Assembly (NCBI GenBank): GCA_017557715.1
Contig: JAFYYE010000158.1
Coordinates: forward strand, 1 to 12,786
Direction of reading: 5' to 3'
Origin: Pseudobutyrivibrio sp.
GTDB taxonomy: Bacteria > Bacillota > Clostridia > Lachnospirales > Lachnospiraceae
Length of the DNA: 12,786 bases
Within the stretch, counting starts at the first letter, position 1. Every line of letters starts with the position of its first letter. Shown piece by piece: positions 6,393 to 12,786 of the stretch. Both the position numbers and the translations under genes were made by a program. The notes under the pieces are model-generated. The model ran no database searches, was not told the origin of the DNA, and was given only the letters and a program-made list of their open reading frames with translations.

Positions 6393-7691
6393 TTATCGGC
6401 AGTTTGCCTGGTAGAACTCTTCCATGTCTTTAGCAGCATCAGCTGGTGTCATATCACCAAGGAATACTGATACCATTGTGTCATCGAAGTGTGAGCCTGT
6501 CTCTGTTGTAGGCATTGACTCGTTGTAGAATCCGAATGTTCCCTTTGCATTCTCAAAGATATCCATTACGTAAGCAAGCTGAGCAGGTGCTGCTGAAGCA
6601 TCGTATTCAACCTTTGTTACAGGAATCTTTCCACCAACTTCTGCTGTGTACTTCTGAGCTGTGTCATCTGTGAAGTACTTCATGAATGCTGCGCAAGCCT
6701 CAGGAGACTTTGTTGATGAGCTCATGCAAAGTGAATCAGACTTAGCAATAAGTCTCTGTACACCAGGGAACTGGAATACACCACACTTAGACTCGAACTC
6801 TGGGTTTTCGCCGTTAATCTGGCCGATTGCCCATGAACCCTGAATAAGGATAGCAGCTTCTTCGTTGTAGAAGTTTGCTGTAGCAACATCGTTTGTATCA
6901 CCAGCAGCTGTTGGCTGGAAGTACTTAGAAAGGTCAAGAAGCTTTGTTGCAGCTGCCTCAAGCTTTCCATCCTCCCAAGAAGCAGAACCATCTGCAAGCT
7001 TAGAAAGGTCAACACCTTCAGCTTCGCAAAGGTAACCAGCTACCATTGAAAGGCACCATGCTGTACCAGCTGAAATTGTGATTGGTGTAAAGCCTGCTGA
7101 CTGAAGCTTGTCGCAAGCGTCAAGCATTTCATCCCAGTTTGTAGGAACTTCTACACCAGCTTTTTCGAACATCTCTGTGTTATAGAAGCAGCAAGCTGCA
7201 GCTGTGTTAAGAGGTACAGCATAAATCTTGCCGTCATATGTCTGCTGTGTGAATACTGCATCACTTGTGAATGTATCTTTCCATCCATCCTGTGCAAGAT
7301 AGTCATCAAGTGGAGCAGCGATACCAGGTGCTACATAATCTGTAAGCTGTGGACCTGGGCTGACGATAAATACATCAGGTGTTTCCCCTGCAGCTACCAA
7401 TGCATTTAACTTGTCATAGTATTCTTCGAGGTTTGTTGTAACAACGTTTACGTGATACTTTCCCTCATAATCCTTGTTGAATCTTTCAACGTTCTCCTTG
7501 TATCCAAGAGAGATAAGATCCTGTGTTGCATCGAGGTCATCCCAGAACATCCAGGTGATCTCCTGCACGCCATCTGCTGATGCATCTGAACCAGAGCTAG
7601 CAGAATCAGATGAACCTGATGAGCCGCAACCTGTAAAGACAGAAGCGATCATCATTGCTGACATTAATGTCGCAAGAAGTTTCTTTTTCAT
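6393..7691 (-). CDS. Extracellular sugar-binding lipoprotein of an ABC transporter (SBP family 1)
   Basis: A 432-residue substrate-binding protein that captures an oligosaccharide outside the cell and delivers it to the two permeases encoded downstream. The N-terminus is a lipoprotein signal: MKKKLL, a hydrophobic core and a lipobox FTGC with Cys22 as the lipidated residue. A Ser/Ala/Asp-rich linker (about 23-40) follows. The mature part starts with ITWMFWDD and contains KLNALVAAGETPDVFIVSPG and GKIYAVPLNTAAACCFYNTEMFEKAG, typical of MalE/UgpB-like proteins, plus the late GKIPVTK segment. AAGGAGGAGA (RC of 7696-7705) sits just upstream of the ATG, a very strong initiation site. It is the first gene of the sugar operon, divergent from the AraC-type regulator. 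The ligand is inferred from the GH43 gene only. Confidence 0.94.
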   Translation of the reverse strand: MKKKLLATLMSAMMIASVFTGCGSSGSSDSASSGSDASADGVQEITWMFWDDLDATQDLISLGYKENVERFNKDYEGKYHVNVVTTNLEEYYDKLNALVAAGETPDVFIVSPGPQLTDYVAPGIAAPLDDYLAQDGWKDTFTSDAVFTQQTYDGKIYAVPLNTAAACCFYNTEMFEKAGVEVPTNWDEMLDACDKLQSAGFTPITISAGTAWCLSMVAGYLCEAEGVDLSKLADGSASWEDGKLEAAATKLLDLSKYFQPTAAGDTNDVATANFYNEEAAILIQGSWAIGQINGENPEFESKCGVFQFPGVQRLIAKSDSLCMSSSTKSPEACAAFMKYFTDDTAQKYTAEVGGKIPVTKVEYDASAAPAQLAYVMDIFENAKGTFGFYNESMPTTETGSHFDDTMVSVFLGDMTPADAAKDMEEFYQANCR

Positions 7692-8047
7692 TACGTCTCC
7701 TCCTTCTCATTAGGCAAATGAAAAAAGCCCCCTATTTGCTTTTAATTTATTCATTTGTCTGTTAACTATTTTTATAAATCTAATTTAACACACAATTTAG
7801 ACACAATCTTTAAAATTGTTGTTGATTGATTATCAAAAATTGCTCAAAAACGAATTTGAATTATCAGTCTTTTGTCTATGATTTACTAAGCAATTAGGTA
7901 AGTATTAGTCGAAATGCACAAAATCAACAACCGTATGGGGTAATTATTTGAAAACACTCTTGATTTTTTGTGGAAAAAAGGCAAAAATTATACACGAAGC
8001 AATTTATCAATTGTTGCTTTGAGGGGGCAAACAAGAGGAGAAGAATA
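7692..8047. promoter_or_regulatory. Divergent control region between the sugar operon and the AraC-type regulator
   Basis: A 356-base A+T-rich gap without a gene. It must hold both divergent promoters. A weak candidate for the sugar operon on the minus strand is TTGTGT, 17 bases, TTAGAT (RC of about 7776-7804). A weak candidate for the regulator gene is TTTTGT, 17 bases, TATACA (about 7966-7994). GTTGTTGATT (7818-7827) and its exact reverse complement AATCAACAAC (7922-7931) form an inverted pair about 100 bases apart, a possible AraC binding pair. The regulator leader holds AAGCAA/TTGCTT (7997-8002, 8014-8019). The binding-protein leader holds two competing short hairpins (7714-7757). No convincing catabolite-responsive (CcpA) element was seen. 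Confidence 0.5.
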
Positions 8048-8920
8048 ATGATTGAAAGTTTAGATGGTATCTTTGAGACGGTTAATTACAAACAGAGCAC
8101 AGGTTTGAAGCTGTATGATAATACTCAGTATGAGGATTATCCAATGCATTGGCATCCCGCAGTCGAAATAGTAATGCCAGTTGAAAATGGTTATAAAATG
8201 ATTTTTTCTAATGCAGAGGTACAGCTCAGAGAAGATGATATATGTATCATTTGCCCTGGCTGTGTTCATTCTATAGTGGCACCGCCTACAGGACGACGAA
8301 TAATATTTCAGCCTAACACAACCACTCTTCGATTTATGAGGGAGGTTGAGGTGCTGTTTTCCATTATGTCTCCATATTGCATCATTACTCCAGAGGAATA
8401 TCCGGATATTCACGGAAAACTAAAGAATATGCTGATTAATATTAGAGAAGAATATATGGAGAATTCTCCATTCTCAGAGGTTAATATTTATAGTCAGTTA
8501 TTGCAGATGCTTGTTCTCATAGGAACAAACTACTCTAATAACAACGTAAATACGGATTATAATCCTATTGTAAAAGAAGAGTATGCACCAAAGTTTATGG
8601 AGATATGCGATTACATAAACGCACATTGTTCAGAGGATCTGAAGCTTGATGATATTGCTGACATGAGCGGATTCAGTAAGTTCTATTTCGAAAGACTTTT
8701 CAAGCAGTTCACAGGAACTAGCTTCTATAAATATGTAAATCAAAAACGAATAGCTAAGGCTCAGGAGCTTTTAGTGGAGCCAGGAGTGTCTGTTACAGAC
8801 GTAGCTCTTAATTGCGGATTCACATCCATATCTTCGTTTATACGAATGTTCAAGATTCAAAAAGGATGTACACCTACGGAATTTAAGAGTATGTATTGGA
8901 CTGATATGAAGAAAGCATAA
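8048..8920 (+). CDS. AraC-family transcriptional regulator with N-terminal cupin domain
   Basis: A 290-residue DNA-binding regulator. The N-terminal sugar-sensing cupin domain shows HWHPAVEIVMP (residues 34-44) and the second cupin motif around DDICIICPGCVHSI (63-76). The C-terminal double helix-turn-helix runs from about residue 182 to 283: first helix pair LDDIADMSGFSKFYFERLFK, second VTDVALNCGFTSISSFIRMFK, then the closing GCTPTEFK. It is divergent from the sugar transporter operon and is the likely activator of it in response to the imported sugar. I chose ATG 8048 because AGAGGAGAAG lies seven or so bases upstream; an in-frame extension back to 7970 lacks such a site and family support. 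It ends at its own terminator, so it is monocistronic. Confidence 0.93.
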   Translation: MIESLDGIFETVNYKQSTGLKLYDNTQYEDYPMHWHPAVEIVMPVENGYKMIFSNAEVQLREDDICIICPGCVHSIVAPPTGRRIIFQPNTTTLRFMREVEVLFSIMSPYCIITPEEYPDIHGKLKNMLINIREEYMENSPFSEVNIYSQLLQMLVLIGTNYSNNNVNTDYNPIVKEEYAPKFMEICDYINAHCSEDLKLDDIADMSGFSKFYFERLFKQFTGTSFYKYVNQKRIAKAQELLVEPGVSVTDVALNCGFTSISSFIRMFKIQKGCTPTEFKSMYWTDMKKA

Positions 8921-8946
8921 AAAAATCCCTTCGGGGATTTTTTTAT
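8919..8946 (+). terminator. Intrinsic terminator after the AraC-type regulator
   Basis: AAAAATCCC (8921-8929) pairs with GGGATTTTT (8934-8942) around the stable loop TTCG, followed by more T. It directly follows the TAA stop. Because the stem is A-rich on its left arm it may also act in reverse, insulating the regulator from the following operon. Confidence 0.9.
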
Positions 8947-8953
8947 TAGGGTG

Positions 8954-8982
8954 TTGACAGTATGATTGTCATAGTGTACTAT
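8954..8982 (+). promoter_or_regulatory. Sigma-A promoter of the GntR/ABC operon
   Basis: A perfect -35 TTGACA (8954-8959), a 17-base spacer and the -10 TACTAT (8977-8982) give expected transcription from about 8989, some 50 bases before the GntR start. The -10 box lies inside the left half of a perfect palindrome, so the promoter is very likely repressed by binding there. Confidence 0.8.
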
Positions 8983-8995
8983 CTACATAGTACAC
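8974..8995. promoter_or_regulatory. Palindromic operator, probable GntR autoregulation site
   Basis: GTGTACTAT (8974-8982) and its exact reverse complement ATAGTACAC (8987-8995) are separated by CTAC. This 9+4+9 symmetry covers the -10 box and the expected transcription start of the operon whose first gene encodes a YtrA-type GntR repressor. Family knowledge (GntR dimers bind such palindromes and repress their own operon) supports autoregulation; binding itself is inference. Confidence 0.75.
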
Positions 8996-9040
8996 AGATG
9001 CAATGTATAGACTCACGCGACAAGAAGAGGAGTATAAAGT

Positions 9041-9394
9041 ATGCAGTATGATTCAAAAACACCTATTTATCTTCAAGTTATCACTGCGTTAAAGCTGGAT
9101 ATCATTAATGAACGAATAAAAAGTGGTGAAAAGCTTCCTTCCAGTAGGGACTTGGCGGTGCAGTACACAATCAATCCAAATACTGCTGCCAGAGTTTATC
9201 AGGAATTAGAACGAGAAGGGGTTTGTTACACAAAGAGAGGTATGGGTACATTCGTGACAGAAGATATGGGTAAAATCAAGCAGTGCCGTCAGGAGATGGC
9301 TAAGGGGTGCCTGGAGGATTTCCTTAAGCAGATTAATGAGCTGGGAATCACAAAAGAAGAGGCAATCGAAATGATTAAAAACACAACTAAATAA
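9041..9394 (+). CDS. GntR-family transcriptional repressor, YtrA type
   Basis: A 117-residue regulator with a single winged helix-turn-helix (about residues 8-73) and only a short helical tail, the YtrA subfamily architecture. Signature text is PIYLQV (8-13), LPSSRDLAVQYTINPNTAARVYQELE (32-57) and GMGTFV (67-72). The tail is probably a dimerisation helix pair, not a ligand domain. AGAGGAG (9026-9032) lies eight bases before the ATG. It is the first gene of an operon with ABC transporter genes, and a perfect palindrome over the promoter -10 box is its probable target. Such regulators usually repress until cell-envelope or antibiotic stress, but the inducer here is unknown. Confidence 0.93.
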   Translation: MQYDSKTPIYLQVITALKLDIINERIKSGEKLPSSRDLAVQYTINPNTAARVYQELEREGVCYTKRGMGTFVTEDMGKIKQCRQEMAKGCLEDFLKQINELGITKEEAIEMIKNTTK

Positions 9395-9412
9395 TGAAGG
9401 AAGGATTGGGAT

Positions 9413-10123
9413 ATGTTAGAAAGTTTTGGAGTTACAAAGAAATTCCTTGGCAAAACAGCCGTTGATAGCATTTCAATGAAGCTTGAGCCTGGGCATATTT
9501 ACGCAATGCTCGGACCTAACGGAAGCGGCAAGACCACTTGGATGAAGATGGCAGCCGGTCTTATTAAGCCAACATCTGGATTCATTAAATATAATAATGA
9601 GTCAGTTGGTGTTGAAAGTAGAAAGCACGTTGCTTACATGTCTACAGAGCCATTTTTCTATGACTGGATGACAGTCGGTGACGTGGGAAAATATTATCAG
9701 GACTTTTTCGAAGATTTTTCTATGGAAGTTTACGATGAGATGCTTCAGGAAATGAATCTTGAAAAGACGCTTAAGTGCAAAGAGCTTTCATCAGGTATGA
9801 TGGCAAAGGTAAAGGTGGCAGTTACAATGGCAAGAGACGCCAAGGTATATATGCTTGATGAGCCACTTAATGGAATCGATCTTTTAGCAAGAGATGAGGT
9901 GTTAAATGCCATCATCAGACATGCAGGAGAAGATAAGATTCTCTTAGTTTCAAGTCATCTTGTTGAAGAGCTTGAGTCAGTTGTGGACTATGCAATCTTC
10001 ATTAGCAACGCTCATCTTGTAGGTATATATGAGGTAGAAGAATTAAGGCAGAACGAGGGAGTATCTCTTGCAGATAAATATAGAGGAATCTATGGTTCTG
10101 TGGAAATGGGAGGTGCCTGCTAA
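9413..10123 (+). CDS. ABC transporter ATPase subunit, YtrB-like
   Basis: A 236-residue cytoplasmic ATPase that would power the membrane protein encoded next. The Walker A loop GPNGSGKT is at residues 34-41, the signature at LSSGM (125-129) in place of LSGGQ, Walker B VYMLDE (145-150), the D-loop LNGID and the switch histidine His182 in SSH. At the Q-loop position the text is AYMSTEPFFYDWMTV, where I see no glutamine; this style is shared by YtrB/EcsA-like exporter ATPases as far as I recall. GAAGGAAGG lies about eight bases upstream of the ATG, 18 bases after the repressor gene. The stop overlaps the next start by one base (TAATG), so the two products are coupled and likely form a complex. 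Confidence 0.93.
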   Translation: MLESFGVTKKFLGKTAVDSISMKLEPGHIYAMLGPNGSGKTTWMKMAAGLIKPTSGFIKYNNESVGVESRKHVAYMSTEPFFYDWMTVGDVGKYYQDFFEDFSMEVYDEMLQEMNLEKTLKCKELSSGMMAKVKVAVTMARDAKVYMLDEPLNGIDLLARDEVLNAIIRHAGEDKILLVSSHLVEELESVVDYAIFISNAHLVGIYEVEELRQNEGVSLADKYRGIYGSVEMGGAC

Positions 10124-10866
10124 TGGGAACATTAATGAAATACGAATTTAGAAAAACATGGAAAATGAAAGGTTTTGTCCTTTGTCTCACAGCGTTCTTT
10201 GAGCTTATATTCCTATTCGGTGTTTTTAGTGACAACGAAGATCTTTGGGGTAGCTCTATAGTAGGTTTAATTTTTACTACAATATGCGGATTATTCTTGA
10301 TTGGTGTTTATGGAATTCACATACTTAGCAAGGATATAAATTCAAAGCAGAGTTATATGCTTTTTATGACACCAAATAGCAGCTACAAAATCTTAGGTGC
10401 TAAGGTATTAGAAAATGGTGGCTCAGTACTTTTGTCAGGATTATTTTTCATTTTACTAGCTATTTTGGACATCATGCTATTGGTAGTTCGGTATGAGGAT
10501 ATTCAGGGAATGCTAGATTTAGTTGGAGTTATAATTTCTGGAGATACCGAAGAGTTTACTTATTCTTCATTTGCCATGGCTTCACTTGATGTTGTTTTAT
10601 CATGGGTATATCTGATATGTGTAGCGTATTTAGCTGTTGTTATCTGCGCAACACTTTTAAAAGGAAATCGAATTAATGGATTGCTTAGCTTTGTGGCTTT
10701 CATTATTATCGCGATTTTAGTAGATAATTTGCATGATACATTGCTTGGAGCATTTTATGTTTATTCAATGCCAAGACTAGTTTCAAATATTGGATTTTAT
10801 CTTTTCTTATCAGGCATTTTTTATTTTATAACAGCGTGGATTATGGACAACAAGTTGTCTGTTTAA
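10123..10866 (+). CDS. ABC-2-type transporter permease subunit
   Basis: A 247-residue integral membrane protein with about six hydrophobic segments, at roughly residues 17-35, 46-67, 98-122, 152-178, 185-200 and 222-241. The N-terminal motif LMKYEFRKTWK and the cytoplasmic loop KDINSKQSYMLFMTPNSSYK (70-89) are typical of the permease of small YtrB/YtrC-type ABC-2 exporters. It starts on the last base of the preceding ATPase stop codon, so it is the direct partner. The substrate is unknown; transport might be of a lipid, peptide or wall precursor, or the complex may act as a sensor or detoxifier. There is a 33-base gap before the adaptor gene and no terminator between them. Confidence 0.86.
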   Translation: MGTLMKYEFRKTWKMKGFVLCLTAFFELIFLFGVFSDNEDLWGSSIVGLIFTTICGLFLIGVYGIHILSKDINSKQSYMLFMTPNSSYKILGAKVLENGGSVLLSGLFFILLAILDIMLLVVRYEDIQGMLDLVGVIISGDTEEFTYSSFAMASLDVVLSWVYLICVAYLAVVICATLLKGNRINGLLSFVAFIIIAILVDNLHDTLLGAFYVYSMPRLVSNIGFYLFLSGIFYFITAWIMDNKLSV

Positions 10867-10899
10867 TTGGTTTTTAGCTAGATGGAGGATGTAATTTTT

Positions 10900-12333
10900 A
10901 TGGAAACAGTAAAGAAAGTTTTTGGAAAAATCGGCCGCTTCTTAAAGAAGCATTTTAAGCTGGTGATTGTGCTGGTAATCATTTTGGCGATTGTTGGATA
11001 CGTTCGCTATAGTATGACCAAGGCACAGGCGTTATTGGAGGAGCAGGCAAATCAGCCTGTTACAGCCACAGTAGATCAGATGGATTTGACAAAGTCTGTT
11101 AGTGTTACAGGAACACTTACCGCCACAGACACAGCAAAGGTTACATCTACTATTGGTGGAAGCATGACCGGTATCAAGGTCAAGAAAATCAACTATGAAG
11201 TTGGTGATTATGTAGAAGCAGGTTCAGTTGTTGTAGAGTTCGATGGAGAAGATTACGACAGAAAGCTTGCCGAGTTAAACGCGCAGTATAGTATCAATTC
11301 TGCTGAAACAGATCAGTCAATTGCTAAGATGCAGCAGGAGATTGAAGATGCTCAGAAAAAGATTACTGACATTCAGGAGAAAATTGACAAGGACCAGAAA
11401 TGGTTAGATGACAACAAGAAGTATTATGACAACTTAAAGGATGCCAAGGAAAAGAAGATGGCATATCCATATAATGAAGATGCTGATGCTAGATTTGTTT
11501 CAGAGACAAAGGCTTGTAGCGAATTACATGGATTTACATTGGATTCATACGAGGCAAAGCAGGATGGAATAAAAGATTATAAGAATAGCATTCGTGATCT
11601 TCAGAATACAATTGTCATGACTCAGAATTCTATCAGCATTGCTCAGCTCAAGCAGAACTTTGCACAGAATTACACTCAGGTCGACGAAAAGGATAATGTA
11701 TACGAAAGCAAGAATGCTACTCATGTAGAGGCTCCTATTTCTGGTTACATCATCACAATGAATGTTACTGAGGGTAACAACTATGCTCAGGGTAATACCG
11801 TATTTACGATAGCAGATACAAGCGAGTTCGTAGTAGAAGCTACAGTTAATGAGTACAACATTGCAAACATTGAGACAGGTCTTCCTGCAAAGGTTAAGTT
11901 TGAGGCTACAAATGATGAGACATTCGATGGCGAGGTTACATTCGTTTCACTTGCATCTGAGGGTGTTATCAGTGCAGGCAGCCAGCAGGCTACAGGCAGC
12001 AATGTCGCAAGTTATAAGGTAAAGATTAAGATGAATGACACTGATAAGAGAATGCGTGTTGGTATGACTGCAAAGGCCAGCGTAATTATCGATTCAGCTA
12101 AGAATGCGCTTTGCGTTCCATATGATTGTATCCAGAAGAAGGATGATGGTACTTTATTTGTAAATGTTGTCGAGGATGACGGTAAAAAGAAGGAAGTCAA
12201 GGTTACAAAGGGACTTGAGAGCGATTACTATGTAGAAATTAAGGGCGAAGGTCTGAAGAAGGGCATGACTGTAGAAGCAGTTGTAGCTGACGGACCAAGT
12301 ACAGATATTATGGATTACATGTATTTCGATTAG
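10900..12333 (+). CDS. HlyD/MacA-type membrane-anchored efflux adaptor (RND adaptor family)
   Basis: A 477-residue protein with a short cytoplasmic basic N-terminus, one membrane segment at about residues 19-37, and a large extracellular part. The order is: first half of a lipoyl/barrel-sandwich domain (about 55-118, with 'GDYVEAGSVVVEFD'), a long charged coiled coil (about 125-255), the second half (HVEAPISGYIITMNVTEGNN, 275-294), then a beta-barrel and membrane-proximal domain (about 305-465). This matches MacA/YknX adaptors that couple a MacB-type transporter to extracellular export. The start at ATG 10900 is preferred because GGAGG (10884-10888) precedes it; an in-frame ATG at 10882 has no ribosome site. 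The stop TAG forms part of the GGAGG of the next gene. Confidence 0.9.
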   Translation: METVKKVFGKIGRFLKKHFKLVIVLVIILAIVGYVRYSMTKAQALLEEQANQPVTATVDQMDLTKSVSVTGTLTATDTAKVTSTIGGSMTGIKVKKINYEVGDYVEAGSVVVEFDGEDYDRKLAELNAQYSINSAETDQSIAKMQQEIEDAQKKITDIQEKIDKDQKWLDDNKKYYDNLKDAKEKKMAYPYNEDADARFVSETKACSELHGFTLDSYEAKQDGIKDYKNSIRDLQNTIVMTQNSISIAQLKQNFAQNYTQVDEKDNVYESKNATHVEAPISGYIITMNVTEGNNYAQGNTVFTIADTSEFVVEATVNEYNIANIETGLPAKVKFEATNDETFDGEVTFVSLASEGVISAGSQQATGSNVASYKVKIKMNDTDKRMRVGMTAKASVIIDSAKNALCVPYDCIQKKDDGTLFVNVVEDDGKKKEVKVTKGLESDYYVEIKGEGLKKGMTVEAVVADGPSTDIMDYMYFD

Positions 12334-12342
12334 GAGGTTATT

Positions 12343-12786
12343 ATGGCAGAAAATACTATGCTTGACCTTCGCAATATCCATAAGAGTTTCTTTATTGGAA
12401 CACCCAACGAATTTGAGGTACTTCACGGACTGAATTTTACAGTTAACAAGGGAGAGTTTGTTTCCATTGTTGGTCAGTCTGGTTCAGGTAAATCTACACT
12501 GATGAATATCATCGGTGCTTTGGACAGACCCACAGCTGGTGAATACTCTCTTGATGGAATAGATATTGAGAAGGCTAAGGATCACGAGCTTTCAGCACTT
12601 AGAAATAAAAAGATTGGATTCGTATTTCAGACATACAATCTTATAGCCAGAACAACAGCACTTAAAAATGTTGAACTTCCTATGATGTACGCAGGAATGG
12701 GAAGAGCTGAGAGAACAGAGCGCGCCAAGATGCTTCTGGAGCAGGTGGAGATGACAGACAGACTGATGCACAAACCTGATGAGCTT
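12343..12786 (+). CDS. ABC transporter ATPase, MacB/LolD type, 5' end
   Basis: Partial gene: the first 148 codons are open to the last base of the window. Walker A GQSGSGKST is at residues 44-52, and the Q-loop VFQTYNLIARTTALKNVELP has Gln96. The window ends at HKPDEL, just before the expected SGGQ signature. The N-terminus (LDLRNIHKSFF) and the Q-loop text are characteristic of the MacB/LolD/YknY/YtrE ATPase group. TAGGAGG (12331-12337), overlapping the adaptor stop, lies five bases upstream of ATG 12343, so translation is coupled to the adaptor. An FtsX/MacB-like permease is expected next but is outside the window. Substrate unknown. Confidence 0.93.
   Translation, partial: MAENTMLDLRNIHKSFFIGTPNEFEVLHGLNFTVNKGEFVSIVGQSGSGKSTLMNIIGALDRPTAGEYSLDGIDIEKAKDHELSALRNKKIGFVFQTYNLIARTTALKNVELPMMYAGMGRAERTERAKMLLEQVEMTDRLMHKPDEL

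Noticed and set aside
7949..7962. TGAAAACACTCTTG as a CcpA catabolite-responsive element
   Set aside because: Too many mismatches at the central CG and the right half of the consensus.
1..12786. CRISPR array, insertion sequence, phage or integron features
   Set aside because: No regularly spaced repeats, transposase or integrase text, or target-site duplications were seen on either strand. The tRNA-Leu 3' end shows no adjacent integrase gene or visible attachment-site duplication.

Overview
The window looks like chromosomal DNA from an anaerobic Clostridia species, most likely of the Lachnospiraceae (Butyrivibrio/Pseudobutyrivibrio/Roseburia type). Base composition is low to moderate G+C, Shine-Dalgarno sites are strong GGAGG-type, the sugar-import genes form a CUT1 ABC cassette with a GH43 enzyme, and the protein sequences have that flavour. 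The genus is inference, because no search could be run. The gene content reads as ordinary chromosome: no insertion sequence, phage gene or CRISPR array was seen.

Layout. (1) Bases 1-2067, plus strand: the end of a purine operon, with the purM 3' end, purN and purD tightly packed. (2) 2169-2249: tRNA-Leu(UAG), followed by a bidirectional hairpin terminator it shares with a convergent, exported L,D-transpeptidase (2285-3016, minus). (3) 3168-3406, plus: a small gene apparently broken by a one-base frameshift, ending at another bidirectional terminator. (4) 3447-7691, minus: a carbohydrate locus transcribed as solute-binding lipoprotein, two membrane permeases, then a cytoplasmic GH43 glycosidase. 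A terminator/attenuator lies after the binding protein, and two tandem hairpins lie between the second permease and the GH43 gene. A divergent AraC-family regulator (8048-8920, plus) shares a 356-base regulatory region with this locus. (5) 8954 to the window end, plus: a GntR/YtrA-type repressor, an ABC ATPase, an ABC-2-type permease, an HlyD/MacA-type membrane-anchored adaptor and the start of a MacB/LolD-type ABC ATPase. These run as one operon from a near-consensus promoter whose -10 box is covered by a perfect 9+9 palindrome.

How the parts work together. The sugar locus reads as a scavenging system: the lipoprotein captures an oligosaccharide (possibly xylan- or arabinan-derived), the two permeases import it using an ATPase encoded elsewhere, and GH43 cleaves it in the cytoplasm under probable AraC control. 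The last operon reads as a self-repressed ytr-like system combined with a tripartite MacAB/YknXYZ-like exporter. By analogy to such systems it may respond to cell-envelope stress or antimicrobial compounds. The points most worth checking are the frameshifted small gene, the combined ytr/adaptor operon with its palindromic operator, and the tandem RNA hairpins inside the sugar operon.
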